DNA of 13,307 nucleotides from Methanobrevibacter sp. (lineage in GTDB: Archaea > Methanobacteriota > Methanobacteria > Methanobacteriales > Methanobacteriaceae): positions 1 through 13,307 of the forward strand of contig JADLKP010000042.1 of NCBI GenBank assembly GCA_016838945.1. Reading direction: 5' to 3'. Position numbers and translations under genes: made by a program. Shown piece by piece: positions 1 to 7,053 of the stretch. Each line of letters opens with the position of its first letter. Position 1 is the stretch's first letter. The notes under the pieces are model-generated. The model was not told the origin of the DNA and searched no databases. It worked only from the letters and a program-made list of their open reading frames with translations.

Positions 1-221
1 AAAAGTGAATTTTTTTATAATTATATATAATTATATGGTGTTCTTTTAACAAATTTTAAAGAGAGGATTTTGTCAGAGGAATGCCATGAATATTTATGAT
101 AATTTATCATGATTTGTTATGGTCGGTTAAATTTTTTTTAAGAAAAAAATTCTTGCTGATTTTGTATAAATTCTTGACTTATTATAAATATGTTAAACTA
201 AAACATTATGGGGTTATTTTA
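1..221 (+). promoter_or_regulatory. Leader/promoter region upstream of ehbA
   Basis: No convincing gene lies here. The stretch is very AT-rich and holds several TATA-like boxes: a run of T/A alternation at about 14-36, TATAAAT at 165-171 and TTATAAATA at 182-190. The last lies about 32 nt before the ehbA ATG and would give a short leader; the others would give longer leaders. A hyphenated palindrome lies at 96-110 and is listed separately. A micro-ORF of 8 codons (86-112) has a purine-rich AGAGGA 5 nt before its ATG, but nothing else supports it. Which box is used cannot be decided from sequence. Confidence 0.35.
96..110. repeat. Hyphenated palindrome upstream of ehbA
   Basis: Arms ATGATAA (96-102) and TTATCAT (104-110) are perfect inverted repeats around one central T. 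It lies 111 bp before the ehbA start, downstream of the strongest TATA-like run (14-36). It could be an operator for a dimeric regulator of the ehb operon, but 7-bp A/T-rich arms also occur by chance in such a sequence. Confidence 0.3.
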
Positions 222-536
222 ATGTTTTTAAGTAGAATTTATTATGCGATTGCTTATTTAGTGGTTCTTATTATAGAAATTATCAAATCCACAATAGACA
301 TGTCCTTACGGATTTTTAAATCTAAAGGCTTTGAGCCTATTGTGATTGATATTGATACTGAATTGAAAAGACCAATATCCCAAACAATTTTAGCCAACAG
401 TATTACTTTAACTCCAGGAACCCTATCTGTAGACTTGGACAGTGAAAATCAAGTCATTAAGGTTGCAGTTATTGCTCCAAGGGATGTTAAAGACATTATT
501 CCATTTGAACCTTACATAAAGGGAATGTTGGAATAA
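222..536 (+). CDS. ehbA: Energy-converting hydrogenase B subunit A (MrpE/MnhE-like)
   Basis: A 104-residue membrane protein, first subunit of the Ehb complex. One hydrophobic helix covers about residues 5-25, followed by a cytoplasmic domain. The segment at residues 57-72 (LANSITLTPGTLSVDL) is the hallmark of MnhE/MrpE antiporter subunits. The frame is open upstream to 96, but that extension is Lys/Phe/Tyr-rich and looks like AT-rich background. ATG 222 follows a GGGG at 210-213, and the protein from there has the size expected for MrpE-like subunits of hydrogenases. The role in Ehb is structural, probably part of the ion-translocating membrane module. It is separated from ehbB by 123 bp, the largest gap inside the module. 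The assignment is based on family motif and gene order. Confidence 0.85.
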   Translation: MFLSRIYYAIAYLVVLIIEIIKSTIDMSLRIFKSKGFEPIVIDIDTELKRPISQTILANSITLTPGTLSVDLDSENQVIKVAVIAPRDVKDIIPFEPYIKGMLE

Positions 537-615
537 GAACATTTGCTTAATTTAGGAAAATAGGCGATTTTATAATTTAATTGAATTTATTTATTTGTAT
601 AATTTTTGTATAAGG

Positions 616-624
616 TTTATAAAT
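616..624 (+). promoter_or_regulatory. TATA box (box A) candidate before ehbB
   Basis: TTTATAAAT lies 36 bp before the ehbB ATG at 660 and is preceded by a purine-rich AAGG that could act as BRE. Archaeal transcription starts about 25 nt after the box centre, so initiation near 645 would leave a very short leader. The 123-bp gap after ehbA fits a second promoter, so ehbB onward may be transcribed independently of ehbA. No strong terminator is visible after ehbA. Confidence 0.45.
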
Positions 625-659
625 CTGATTTAGTTTATTAATCATAGAATGTGATGATA

Positions 660-923
660 ATGAATATTTTATTGATTTCTGAGTGTTTTTTAATAATTGC
701 ATTGATTGTATTTTCATTTGCAACTTTGAGGATTATTACATATAAATCTACATCCATGGGACTTATAGGTACTTCTTCATTTACTTTAGCACTTACTTTG
801 ATTCTTATAACAGTCGGTACTATTCATAATATCGGATTTTTCAAAGATATTGCTTTAGCTTTGCTCTTATTGGGTATTGTTGGAACAATAGCTTATGCAG
901 CAGTTATTAGGAGGGCAGGATGA
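660..923 (+). CDS. ehbB: Energy-converting hydrogenase B subunit B (MrpF-like)
   Basis: A small, very hydrophobic protein of 87 residues with three predicted transmembrane segments. The third segment, DIALALLLLGIVGTIAYA, matches the MnhF/MrpF family pattern (DIAL..ALLG..GT.A.A). Alternative in-frame starts are GTG 651 and ATG 654. ATG 660 is chosen because the GTGAT at 651-655 then serves as ribosome binding site with 4-nt spacing, as in ehbP and ehbM. The stop is fused to the ehbC start (TGATG), which implies translational coupling. It is inferred to be part of the Mrp-like ion-translocating module. ehbB starts the uninterrupted ehbB-ehbJ block. Confidence 0.85.
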   Translation: MNILLISECFLIIALIVFSFATLRIITYKSTSMGLIGTSSFTLALTLILITVGTIHNIGFFKDIALALLLLGIVGTIAYAAVIRRAG

Positions 924-1369
924 TGTTTGGAATTGGTGCTGGCATAATGAATCTCATCCAATCAATCTTGCTTATCATTTCTGCACTTTTGATAATTATT
1001 GCAACAGTAGGTGTTTTAAGGATTGATAGAAACTTGGATAATGTAGTCTATGCTAGAATTCATATTTTGGGAATTGTTGATATTGCAGGAATAATTGCAT
1101 TTATTGCAATAGGTCAACCTTTATTTGCTCTCATTTATTTATTCTTAGCTCCATTATTGGCTCATGCATTGGCTAATGCTTATTTCCATGGAGAAGATAC
1201 TTTCAATAATCCTGTACTTAATCCAAATCTTGAAGAAGCTTCTTTGAAGGAAGAAAATGATGATGAAATTGAATTGATTGATGAAGTTCTTCTTGAAGAT
1301 AACTTGGATATGAGTGATGATTCAAGTGAAGAATTAGATGAAGAAAGTGAGGATGATGGCAATGATTGA
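923..1369 (+). CDS. ehbC: Energy-converting hydrogenase B subunit C (MrpG-like, acidic tail)
   Basis: A 148-residue protein. Residues 1-90 hold three membrane segments of the MnhG/MrpG type: G-V-L-R followed by Y-A-R-I-H, then APLLAHALANA. The remainder (about residues 90-148) is a hydrophilic tail rich in Glu and Asp, roughly half acidic after residue 104, ending in a run of Asp/Glu. MrpG proteins are usually about 100-120 residues, so this tail is an addition. The ribosome binding site AGGAGGG (909-915) fits ATG 923 (overlapping the ehbB stop) better than ATG 920. The 3' end overlaps the ehbD start. Role: membrane module of Ehb; the tail's role is unknown. Confidence 0.85.
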   Translation: MFGIGAGIMNLIQSILLIISALLIIIATVGVLRIDRNLDNVVYARIHILGIVDIAGIIAFIAIGQPLFALIYLFLAPLLAHALANAYFHGEDTFNNPVLNPNLEEASLKEENDDEIELIDEVLLEDNLDMSDDSSEELDEESEDDGND

Positions 1370-1595
1370 GGTTGTAGTAATTATTGTTGCAGTTGTAAGC
1401 GCTATTATCGCACTTTTACAAAATGACTTACTTAAGGCAGCTATTTTAACCGGTATTTCTGGCTTCTGTGTAGCAGTTCTTTTCCAATTGCTCCTTGCTC
1501 CGGATGTAGCATTGACACAAGCTATTGTGGAAGGAGCCATTGTCCCAGTATTTATCGCATTGGCTGTTTTGAAAACTAGAAGGAGGGAGGCATAA
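1356..1595 (+). CDS. ehbD: Energy-converting hydrogenase B subunit D (MbhD/DUF4040-like)
   Basis: About 79 residues with two to three membrane segments. The stretch LLAPDVALTQAIVEGAIVPVF is diagnostic for the MbhD/DUF4040 domain, which is also the middle part of MrpA and related to complex I NuoJ-like segments. Candidate starts are ATG 1338, 1353, 1356 and 1362, all inside the end of ehbC. 1356 has the best spacing (4 nt) after a GAAAGTGAG-type ribosome binding site, and 1362 is almost as good. The overlap with ehbC implies coupled translation. The function is inferred as part of the proton/sodium path of Ehb. Confidence 0.85.
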   Translation: MAMIEVVVIIVAVVSAIIALLQNDLLKAAILTGISGFCVAVLFQLLLAPDVALTQAIVEGAIVPVFIALAVLKTRRREA

Positions 1596-1958
1596 ATGGA
1601 TCTTCAAATGGCTTCTCTATTCGCTTCTGGTGCATTTATAATTATTGGACTTTTTGCAGCAGTGTTCATCGATAATCTAATCAAGAAAATTATCGGTATT
1701 GCTTTTATTGAGGAAGGAGCTAACTTATTCCTGATCTGCTTAGGATATAAAGCAGGGGGAGTAGTGCCAATCTTCTTGCCAGGCATGTCTGCAGATTGGT
1801 TTGCAGCTAATTCAGCATATCCTTTGCCTCAAGCATTAGTTCTTACAAGTATTGTAATTGGTGCAAGTACTTTAGCAGTGATGTTGGCTTTAGCTATGGT
1901 TCTATATAGAAAGCATGGAACCTTAAGCGTATCTGAAATGATGGGGGATGAAAAATGA
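1596..1958 (+). CDS. ehbE: Energy-converting hydrogenase B subunit E (MrpC/NuoK-like)
   Basis: A 120-residue protein with three transmembrane helices of the MnhC/NuoK family. The family signature YPLPQALVLTSIVIG is at residues 75-89, and acidic residues sit in or near helix 2 (E39, E40). In NuoK/MrpC, buried glutamates take part in proton translocation; whether these two are equivalent needs an alignment. A strong ribosome binding site (GGAGGGAGG, 1582-1590) precedes the ATG by 5 nt and lies inside the end of ehbD. The stop overlaps the ehbF start by ATGA (1955-1958), so the two are translationally coupled. Confidence 0.88.
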   Translation: MDLQMASLFASGAFIIIGLFAAVFIDNLIKKIIGIAFIEEGANLFLICLGYKAGGVVPIFLPGMSADWFAANSAYPLPQALVLTSIVIGASTLAVMLALAMVLYRKHGTLSVSEMMGDEK

Positions 1959-3436
1959 ATTATCTTATTCCATTAATGGTTGTCGTTCCAATATTGGCTG
2001 CTTTGATCGTTAACATTTTTGGTGGCAAGGACAAAACCGTAAAGGCAATATCCCTTGTTGTAGCTATTGCAATTCCTTTGATTGCAATTCTCGCTGCTGT
2101 CGGTGTTCAATACTTCGGTGGTCACGACCCAACACTTATTGCAAGTTCACTTCCATCAAATCTCGTAGGTGCACTTGCAGCTAGTTATAATACTGGCATT
2201 GTTTATGTATTTGAAAATATTGAAAGGATATTCATATTCTTGATGGGCATTGTAGCATTTTTGGCAGTGCTCACATACTTTGCAGAGAAAAAAGAAGTTT
2301 CCGGACCTTATTTGTACCTGATCTTTATGGGCATAGCATCTGTTACTGCATTGATGCTTTCCAATGACATATTCAATATGTATGTATTCTTTGAGATCAC
2401 TGCACTCACTCAAGTGGGTATCATTGTAGCATCAAGCACTGAAGATAACTATGAAATCGCTATGAAATATATGATTTTAGGTGCTATAGGAGGACCAATG
2501 CTATTATTAGGTGTTGGATTTATCCTTGGTACAATAGGTTCAGTAAACATCAATGATATAATTTATGCATTAAGCAATAATTTCGTAAACCCATATTCTC
2601 CAGGTTTGGTAATAGGTTTTGCATTGATATTGTTTGGATGGCTATACTCAGCAGGATTGCCACCATTCCACACTATAAAATCAGCTGTTTACTCCAAGGC
2701 AAGACCTAACGGTTCTGCAATATTGCAAGGATTTTCAGTATTATGCATGCTTGCATTTGGAATTGCAATGTATAAGATCTTTGCATATATACCTTACTTC
2801 AATACAGCAATAATCGGATTTGCTATTCTTGCAATGGTTTTAAGCATTGCAATGTCTGCAATGGAGGTGGACTTTAGAAGAATGATAGCATTCTTGGCTG
2901 TTGGAGAACTTGGTTTCATTGCTTTAGGTTTTGGTATAGGAACCCAATATTCAATTGCCGCTGCATTGTTCCAGGCAGCAAATGAAATTGTGATTACCGC
3001 ATTGCTGTTCATAGGATTCGGTACAGTATACTACCTTACAAAAACATCTGACACCAGAAAGTTAGGTGGTTTGATTGCTGCTGATTCAACAATGGCCATT
3101 ATGGTATTGCTTGGCGGATTTGCATTGGCGGGTGTTCCTCCATTCAACGGCTTCCAAAGTAAATTGATGCTTGTACAGGCAGCTTTGGATGCAGGATACA
3201 CTGAACTTGCTGTCCTTGCAATCATTGTAAGTGTTGTAATATTCTTTACCTTTGTAAAGGCGTTCCATACAGTATACCTGCAGCCAAAACCAAAAGAATT
3301 GAAGTTTGCTCATGAGAAAATCCCAAAAGCCACAGTATTCTCTGTAGCAGTATTGCTTATCATTTGTTTGGTCTTAGGTATTTTCCCAAACATAGTAACT
3401 GATATATTCATTCCATTTGCAGGAGGATTGATCTAA
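1955..3436 (+). CDS. ehbF: Energy-converting hydrogenase B subunit F (MrpD/NuoN-type antiporter-like)
   Basis: A 493-residue polytopic membrane protein, the largest membrane subunit, of the NuoL/M/N-MrpA/D family. Visible family features are the buried glutamate in FFEITALTQVG (E147), a lysine at K171 starting the next helix, the loop LPPFHTIKSAVYSKARPNGSA (about 235-254) matching the P-x-H...P-x-S signature, and GVPPFNGFQSKL near residue 390. These residues form the proton-translocation path in complex I and Mrp antiporters. In Ehb it is expected to couple ion influx to ferredoxin reduction. Start ATG 1955 follows GGGGGATGA (1943-1951) by 3 nt. The length is normal for MrpD/NuoN-like proteins. 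Confidence 0.92.
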   Translation: MNYLIPLMVVVPILAALIVNIFGGKDKTVKAISLVVAIAIPLIAILAAVGVQYFGGHDPTLIASSLPSNLVGALAASYNTGIVYVFENIERIFIFLMGIVAFLAVLTYFAEKKEVSGPYLYLIFMGIASVTALMLSNDIFNMYVFFEITALTQVGIIVASSTEDNYEIAMKYMILGAIGGPMLLLGVGFILGTIGSVNINDIIYALSNNFVNPYSPGLVIGFALILFGWLYSAGLPPFHTIKSAVYSKARPNGSAILQGFSVLCMLAFGIAMYKIFAYIPYFNTAIIGFAILAMVLSIAMSAMEVDFRRMIAFLAVGELGFIALGFGIGTQYSIAAALFQAANEIVITALLFIGFGTVYYLTKTSDTRKLGGLIAADSTMAIMVLLGGFALAGVPPFNGFQSKLMLVQAALDAGYTELAVLAIIVSVVIFFTFVKAFHTVYLQPKPKELKFAHEKIPKATVFSVAVLLIICLVLGIFPNIVTDIFIPFAGGLI

Positions 3437-3771
3437 TGGCTTTATACCAAAAATTCTTAGATTCCATTAAAGGAATTAAGTCAAGTTTATCTAAAGACCC
3501 TACAACTATGGATAACGTTTCAGGAGCCCTTGCAGCCGAATTCCTAATATTCGTTTCCTTGATACTTGCTGCCTTATTCCTTAGACATGTCAGCGTAATC
3601 GCTTCCGTTGTTGTAGTCATATTGGCTGCAGTATTGTTCTTTACAAATATGCCTCTTGCAAGCAAGATAAAATCTGAACAATCAGATTCCTTGGAAAAAA
3701 TGACATTTTATGTTATGGTAACTCTTGGAATTCTTATTGCAGTAATTTACTGGGGGTTAAAATATGTCTGA
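3436..3771 (+). CDS. ehbG: Energy-converting hydrogenase B subunit G
   Basis: A small membrane protein of 111 residues. A polar N-terminal 30 residues is followed by two adjacent hydrophobic segments (about 34-70) and a final helix (about 88-110). I see no motif shared with Mrp subunits; the name rests on position between the MrpD-like and MbhE-like genes, where ehbG lies in other methanogens. Its start shares one base with the ehbF stop (TAATG), and its 3' end overlaps ehbH by 8 bp, so it is embedded in the translationally coupled block. A structural membrane role is inferred. Confidence 0.75.
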   Translation: MALYQKFLDSIKGIKSSLSKDPTTMDNVSGALAAEFLIFVSLILAALFLRHVSVIASVVVVILAAVLFFTNMPLASKIKSEQSDSLEKMTFYVMVTLGILIAVIYWGLKYV

Positions 3772-4090
3772 TTATACTACAAGCATTAGATCTTTGATAA
3801 TGGCTTTAGCAACCATCATTTTTGCATCCACCTTATTTGATGCATTATATGGTTTTAAACATTTGATACAGCCAGGAATAAGCTTGATTTATAATGCTGT
3901 TGGAACCCAATTGGCTCCTAACATGGTAACCTTAGTCGTTTTCGATTGGAGAGGCTTTGATACATTAGGAGAATCTTTGATATTGGTAACTGCAGTACTT
4001 GTCGTATTGCTTGTATTCGGTAAAGGAAAGATATTGGATAAGAATATAAATTCTGACAGTTCAGTTGTAGATGAAGGAGATGATGAATAA
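3764..4090 (+). CDS. ehbH: Energy-converting hydrogenase B subunit H (MbhE/MrpA C-terminal-like)
   Basis: A 108-residue protein with two membrane helices and the segment VVFDWRGFDTLGESLIL (about 58-74). This matches the conserved 'DFRGFDTLGE' motif of MbhE and of the C-terminal part of MrpA. An acidic hydrophilic tail (about 92-108) ends the protein. The GGGGG at 3752-3756 lies 7 nt before the ATG, inside ehbG. The stop overlaps the ehbI start (TAATG). In MrpA and in membrane-bound hydrogenases this domain belongs to the ion-translocating region next to the MbhD-type subunit. Confidence 0.83.
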   Translation: MSDYTTSIRSLIMALATIIFASTLFDALYGFKHLIQPGISLIYNAVGTQLAPNMVTLVVFDWRGFDTLGESLILVTAVLVVLLVFGKGKILDKNINSDSSVVDEGDDE

Positions 4091-4596
4091 TGGCGGAAGG
4101 AAAAAAATCTCCAAACTGGAATAAGAATGACTCAAGTCCAATATTGAAAATAATGACTCTCCCGATAGCAATCATTATGATTGCCTTAGGAATCATGACT
4201 ATTTTAGGAGGTCATATAACTCCTGGTGGAGGTTTCCAAGGTGGAGCAATGATTGCAGGAGCAATCATATTCTGTGTTATAATTTATGGAGTAGATGGCA
4301 GTCCATTGAAGTTGTCCCATAGGTTCATTTCCACATTGGAATCTGTTGGAGCTTTAGCTTATGTATTGCTTGGGTTAGCTGGTCTTGCCTTAACCGGTTC
4401 ATTCCTATATAATGTAGGTGGAAACCTTTATGGACTTGTTCCTCCAGCTATGGCCGCAATATTCTCATATCCTGATGTAACTCATGCAGGAATTGTTCCT
4501 TATTTAAACATAGCAGTAGGATTAAAGGTATTTGTTGGTTTAAGTGCAGTTGTCATTGCGTTTTCACAATTTAAAAAATTAGCGGAGGAAGAATGA
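4090..4596 (+). CDS. ehbI: Energy-converting hydrogenase B subunit I (MrpB/MnhB-like)
   Basis: A 168-residue protein with four predicted membrane helices and the MnhB/MrpB signature GGHITPGGGFQGG (residues 40-52), corresponding to the 'GH..PGGGF.GG' motif of the family. The N-terminal 20 residues are polar and charged. The ribosome binding site GGAGATGAT (4076-4084) lies inside the end of ehbH, 5 nt before the ATG. Its stop overlaps the ehbJ start. It is part of the Mrp-like sodium/proton module of the hydrogenase. Confidence 0.88.
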   Translation: MAEGKKSPNWNKNDSSPILKIMTLPIAIIMIALGIMTILGGHITPGGGFQGGAMIAGAIIFCVIIYGVDGSPLKLSHRFISTLESVGALAYVLLGLAGLALTGSFLYNVGGNLYGLVPPAMAAIFSYPDVTHAGIVPYLNIAVGLKVFVGLSAVVIAFSQFKKLAEEE

Positions 4597-4871
4597 TGGG
4601 TTTCGCTAATATTGTTATTGGACCGATTATCATTGCTTTGATTTTTGGATTCATTATAGGAACAAGGCTCCATTTGAAAGAGGAAAAAAGCTTTAAGTTC
4701 ACTGCCGGTGCAATTGTCGCCCTTATTGTAGGGGGATTCATAATGGCTTTTGATATAGGTCAATTTGCCATTTATCAGGATTTCCCAATAGCTACAGTAT
4801 TTTTCGCTGCTATAATTGGTGTTTTGATTGGCAGTGCATTGTTAGGAGGACGAGCGAAAGGGGATCATTAG
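4596..4871 (+). CDS. ehbJ: Energy-converting hydrogenase B subunit J
   Basis: A small membrane protein of 91 residues with three hydrophobic segments (about 4-20, 34-52 and 64-84) and a basic/polar end. It has no Mrp signature that I recognise; the name follows from position as last gene of the membrane block. Two tandem ATGs (4593 and 4596) are possible. The GGAGGAAGA just upstream gives 3-nt spacing to 4596, which overlaps the ehbI stop as TGATG. An 81-bp gap to ehbK follows. Confidence 0.75.
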   Translation: MGFANIVIGPIIIALIFGFIIGTRLHLKEEKSFKFTAGAIVALIVGGFIMAFDIGQFAIYQDFPIATVFFAAIIGVLIGSALLGGRAKGDH

Positions 4872-4952
4872 AAATGGGATTTATTTCAATTAATCTTAAG
4901 GGATTATCTTGAAATATTGATTAATGGTCTACCTATTTTAAGGAGAAGAATC
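4872..4952 (+). other. Intergenic gap between membrane block and electron-transfer block
   Basis: This 81-bp gap interrupts an otherwise overlapping gene series. It contains a weak inverted repeat, ATTAATC (4893-4899) and GATTAAT (4918-4924), and the ehbK ribosome binding site AGGAGAAGA (4941-4949). I see no clear TATA box and no T-tract terminator. An internal promoter or processing site is possible but not shown. Confidence 0.3.
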
Positions 4953-6401
4953 ATGTATTTAACAACTAATAAGTGTGATGGACAAGGAGATTGTATAAGG
5001 AATTGTCCTAGTGAAGCAATACGCTTTATAGATAATACATCTTTTAGCTGTATGTGTTGTGGTGCTTGCTTCGAAGCTTGTCCAAATCATGCAATATTTG
5101 AGAATAAATACGGAGGGTATGTTGTAGATAGGGCAAAATGTAATGGATGTGGTGTTTGTGAATTCACTTGCCCTATAGAAAGCATTCATCTTGATAATGG
5201 GATTGTCAAGGGTATCTGTTCACGTTGTGGAGTCTGTGAAGAGGTCTGTACCAGAAATGCAAGAGTCGATACTGACAACCTCGTTTTAGACAAGCAGAAG
5301 GTCTTGCTCAATTCCTTGAAGATGGTTGCAAATACAGTAGGTTTCGGTGCAGGAGTCAAAAAGATTGAAAATATGCAACTTCCTGTAAAATCTGACAAGA
5401 CTGCAGATAGGGTTTGCATTGCTACAGACCTTGAGAAATGTGTAAAATGCGGAAGATGTGCATATTACTGTCCTACAAGATCCATTGAAGTCATAATTCA
5501 GGATGAAGGATATTGTGTAGGATGTAATGTATGTGAAGATTTATGCCCTACCGGCGCCCTAAAAGATGGAGAATACGACAAAAGCCTTTGTACTTTATGT
5601 TTAGCTTGTGTTGAAAACTGTGTAAATGATGCATTGAGCGTCAATGACTTTAAGATTATTAGAAACATTAAGGATGACACATTATATTCCAACGTAGAAG
5701 GAAGCATTGTAAGCTGTCTGAACTGTGGGTTATGTAAGGAAACATTTGACAGTCCGGCTTTGATCAAGAATGAGAATGCCTTAAGATATGACCCTTCACT
5801 TGATGAGGATACAGAAGAGAATAAGGCAAAACGTCTTGAAGCGATTTATGCTTGCCCAGTTTCATCCTTGACTGAAAGTGAAGACAATAAACTCTTCGGA
5901 TACTGTGTATCCTGTGGAAAATGTGTAAATGAGTGTAATGAAGATGCGAGAAACTTCCAAATAATCTCTTGGGATGGGGAGGTCAGCAATGATTGCATTT
6001 CCTGTGGAATCTGTGCTGAACTTTGTCCTCAAGATGCTATCACATTAACAAGAGGGACAATCAATGTTGACTTGGACAAATGTATAATGTGTGAAACCTG
6101 TGGAATTCACTGTCCAACTGATGCTATTCCTAAAACAACAGGCGTCAAGTATGAAATCTCTGGTGGATTCAATTACATTGACGAAAACCTCTGTGTGAAA
6201 TGCGGATTATGTAAGGACATATGTCCGGAAGAAGCAATTTATACAGTTGAGATTTCAAATGATGAAGCAAATCTTGGAACAAAGAATAAGAACCTGAGAT
6301 TTGTTGTCGATGACGATAAGTGTATTTATTGTGGAGCTTGCATGAATATCTGCCCATCTAAATCATTTATTTTCGAAAGAGAGTTTGATAGGGTGAATTA
6401 G
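4953..6401 (+). CDS. ehbK: Energy-converting hydrogenase B subunit K, polyferredoxin
   Basis: A 482-residue soluble polyferredoxin with 13 recognisable ferredoxin motifs, expected to wire electrons between the hydrogenase and ferredoxin partners. Eleven carry a full C-x2-C-x2-C-x3-C set, starting at C33, C63, C89, C163, C188, C213, C318, C348, C377, C414 and C457. Motif 1 (C8, C14, C18) has Gln at position 11 in place of the second Cys. The motif at C255-C258-C261 lacks the fourth Cys locally; a CP follows about 40 residues later at C301, after an acidic insertion. A cysteine-poor spacer covers about 105-160. ATG 4953 is chosen over TTG 4917 because AGGAGAAGA lies just upstream and the first ferredoxin motif then sits at the N terminus. 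ehbL follows 13 bp later. Confidence 0.9.
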   Translation: MYLTTNKCDGQGDCIRNCPSEAIRFIDNTSFSCMCCGACFEACPNHAIFENKYGGYVVDRAKCNGCGVCEFTCPIESIHLDNGIVKGICSRCGVCEEVCTRNARVDTDNLVLDKQKVLLNSLKMVANTVGFGAGVKKIENMQLPVKSDKTADRVCIATDLEKCVKCGRCAYYCPTRSIEVIIQDEGYCVGCNVCEDLCPTGALKDGEYDKSLCTLCLACVENCVNDALSVNDFKIIRNIKDDTLYSNVEGSIVSCLNCGLCKETFDSPALIKNENALRYDPSLDEDTEENKAKRLEAIYACPVSSLTESEDNKLFGYCVSCGKCVNECNEDARNFQIISWDGEVSNDCISCGICAELCPQDAITLTRGTINVDLDKCIMCETCGIHCPTDAIPKTTGVKYEISGGFNYIDENLCVKCGLCKDICPEEAIYTVEISNDEANLGTKNKNLRFVVDDDKCIYCGACMNICPSKSFIFEREFDRVN

Positions 6402-6414
6402 GAGTTTGATAGAA

Positions 6415-7053
6415 ATGAAAGATGTATTGAAAATAATGCTTAATGGAGCTTATACTAATTTCAAAAGGATTCTCTTTGCTGCAGATAGAGTAACTGATAT
6501 GGAACTCCGTAATGCCATTCTTACTGGCACTGTTGAGCCAGACAAGAAAGTTGATGAAGAGGCTTGCATTGGCTGTGGAGGTTGTGCAAATGTCTGTCCA
6601 ACAGGTGCAGTTACTATGAAGCCATTGCAGAACCCTGTAAAACTTAAGGAAGGATGGGTCAAAACCGAGGTTCCAGAACTTGATCCTTTAAAATGTGTAG
6701 TTTGCTACTGGTGTCATGACTTCTGCCCTATATATTCATTCTTTGAAGAGGCAGGAACCATTCACCCTGGAAATGTTGGTGAAATTCATATTGACACTAA
6801 GGAATTGTTGGAGGAACCTATCAAGATATCTCAAGAAAAGATATCATTCATTTCCCAATACCTATCAGACAAATCATTATTGTCTGAAAACATAGTCTCT
6901 GATAGTGGTGAGATAGGTGAAGTGGGAGCAGGTCTTGAAAGGGTCTCTAAAATCAAGGATATACAAGATAACATCAATGAGAAATATGAAAAGGATGCTC
7001 AAAGGGGTTCTCAAATTCCAAAGGAAAGTTCTGAAAATGAGGGAGGTGAATAA
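6415..7053 (+). CDS. ehbL: Energy-converting hydrogenase B subunit L, 2[4Fe-4S] protein
   Basis: A 212-residue ferredoxin-like subunit, the counterpart of the NuoI/EchF electron-transfer subunit. Two complete motifs are visible: C51-C54-C57-C61 followed by PTGA, and C94-C97-C100-C104 followed by P. These should bind two [4Fe-4S] clusters that relay electrons to the small subunit EhbM. After about residue 130 comes a hydrophilic, Glu/Lys/Ser-rich tail of about 80 residues without cysteines, probably disordered. ATG 6415 is preferred over TTG 6406, since GGAG at 6401-6404 is too close to the latter. ehbM follows directly, its ribosome binding site lying within the ehbL end. Confidence 0.88.
   Translation: MKDVLKIMLNGAYTNFKRILFAADRVTDMELRNAILTGTVEPDKKVDEEACIGCGGCANVCPTGAVTMKPLQNPVKLKEGWVKTEVPELDPLKCVVCYWCHDFCPIYSFFEEAGTIHPGNVGEIHIDTKELLEEPIKISQEKISFISQYLSDKSLLSENIVSDSGEIGEVGAGLERVSKIKDIQDNINEKYEKDAQRGSQIPKESSENEGGE

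Noticed and set aside
96..221. N-terminal extension of EhbA to the upstream start at 96
   Set aside because: The extra 42 residues are Lys/Phe/Tyr-rich AT-type filler, and the 104-residue form from 222 begins like other MrpE-type subunits.
1180..1362. Serine-rich ORF on the minus strand
   Set aside because: It is the antisense shadow of the acidic EhbC tail (GAA/GAT codons read as TTC/ATC and Ser codons).
4893..4924. Inverted repeat ATTAATC/GATTAAT before ehbK as terminator
   Set aside because: Seven A/T-rich pairs with an 18-nt loop and no following T-tract; it is also inside an operon. Too weak to call.
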